Of a DNA stretch of 64,000 bases, positions 63,504-64,000 are shown one piece after another. Positions within the stretch are counted from its first letter, which is position 1. The number at the start of each line of letters is the position of its first letter. A program made the translations under genes and the position numbers. The notes under the pieces are model-generated. The model was not told the DNA's origin and ran no database searches. It was given only the letters and a program-made list of their open reading frames with translations. The stretch is from Pedobacter sp. D749 (GTDB lineage Bacteria > Bacteroidota > Bacteroidia > Sphingobacteriales > Sphingobacteriaceae): contig NZ_CP079218.1 of the NCBI RefSeq assembly GCF_019317285.1, positions 2,728,001 to 2,792,000 on the forward strand, in the 5' to 3' direction.

Positions 63504-64000
63504 ATGAAAAATTTAATCAGAATTATAGCCATCGCCATCTGGGTTACAGTAATTTCCAGTTGCAATAAAGGGTTTGATAAATTGAATATTAATCCAAATA
63601 ATCCGACAGAACTCGACGCGGCATTCTTGTTTACGAGTGCACAATTTGGAACGCATGGAGCTACGATGGAAACTGAGCCGACAATTGTGCAGCAATTTGT
63701 AAATCCGTTTTCGGGAATCACCTCGGCGTTTAATTTTAACCAGCTGAATCAAACTTATACTTCGTCAAAATGGAATGCTGAGTATACGGGAACAAATACT
63801 GGCGCAACAAGTTCTTCAGGCCCTGTTCAATTACTTGTGCAGATATTAAGCCAGATCAAAGGCAATCCGGCAAGAACAAATTTATATAACGAAGCCAGAA
63901 TCTGGAAAGCCTACCAATTTATGATGCTGGTAGACAGTTACGGAAATGTACCTTATAGTGAAGCCGGACAAGCCTATTTATCAAATGTGCTTACCCCTAA
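63504..64000 (+). CDS. SusD-like outer-membrane lipoprotein (SusD-like type 2), truncated by window end
   Basis: The first 165 codons of a lipoprotein: signal MKNLIRIIAIAIWVTVISSC with a lipobox Cys, then FDKLNINPNNPTELDAAFLFTSAQFGTHG, which is the start pattern of the SusD-like-2 subfamily, and LYNEARIWKAYQFMMLVDSYGNVPYSEAGQ, its TPR-like segment. It pairs with the preceding SusC as the surface glycan-binding partner. The remaining roughly two thirds lie outside the window. Confidence 0.92.
   Translation, partial: MKNLIRIIAIAIWVTVISSCNKGFDKLNINPNNPTELDAAFLFTSAQFGTHGATMETEPTIVQQFVNPFSGITSAFNFNQLNQTYTSSKWNAEYTGTNTGATSSSGPVQLLVQILSQIKGNPARTNLYNEARIWKAYQFMMLVDSYGNVPYSEAGQAYLSNVLTP

Noticed and set aside
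1..64000. CRISPR array, rRNA operon, prophage or complete insertion sequence
   Set aside because: No regularly spaced repeats, rRNA sequence, phage structural genes, integrase or transposase were found; the palindromes are dispersed and not in regular units.

Overview
The window looks like chromosomal DNA of a Bacteroidota member, most likely a Sphingobacteriaceae relative of Pedobacter. This rests on two SusC/SusD-type outer-membrane uptake pairs, several polysaccharide-degrading enzymes in one co-directional run, starts without clear Shine-Dalgarno sequences, a textbook Bacteroidota promoter (TTTG, 19 bases, TATATTTG) before a tRNA-Lys, and many short palindromic intergenic repeats. The genus is inference; no rRNA or marker gene is present.

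Layout. (1) 1-28.9 kb is a carbohydrate utilisation region. On the minus strand are SusD (cut by the left edge), SusC and a DUF3826 protein, followed by a divergent cupin/AraC regulator. Then come a DapA-family aldolase, a sodium:solute symporter and five secreted glycosidases (GH2 with malectin domain, GH95, GH28, a likely (alpha/alpha)6 glycosidase and a GH67-like glycosidase), pointing to a fucosylated pectin such as a rhamnogalacturonan. Divergent on the plus strand is a set for non-phosphorylating 6-deoxysugar oxidation: SDR dehydrogenase, FAH-family hydrolase, RhaM-type mutarotase, lactonase and FMN-dependent L-lactate dehydrogenase. Together they suggest outside-to-pyruvate use of L-fucose or L-rhamnose; the dehydratase and one sugar dehydrogenase are not in the window. 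GalM, a HAD phosphatase and a NrtR-like regulator follow.

(2) 30.6-35.5 kb is a tRNA-Lys gene followed by what looks like an insertion hot spot. Three degenerate copies of the same tRNA-tail-adjacent sequence bracket two cargo blocks (SDR plus AraC; an S41 peptidase). A zinc-independent oxidoreductase, a SRPBCC-like protein and a divergent LysR regulator follow.

(3) 38.7-51.8 kb is a polymorphic-toxin locus: VgrG, an unrecognised TPR protein, a small membrane protein, a PAAR-like RHS protein with an AHH nuclease tip, and an ankyrin-SUFU immunity protein, all tightly spaced. Behind them lies an array of orphan immunity genes (three Imm26-like, one Imm51-like, two unrecognised) separated by frameshifted scraps of RHS core and toxin tips. 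This is the most accessory and least explained part of the window. No T6SS structural genes are present.

(4) 52.2-64 kb holds an HxlR/SDR divergent pair with a near-perfect 38-base operator, then a sugar-acid module on the minus strand (KdaD-like FAH protein, IlvD/Edd dehydratase, GntP permease), repeat-rich DNA, a second cupin/AraC regulator and a second SusC/SusD pair running off the right edge.

The least ordinary single signal is a 165-base palindromic-repeat insertion that stays in frame inside the signal-peptide end of the GH2 gene. All family assignments are by reading motifs, not by database search.
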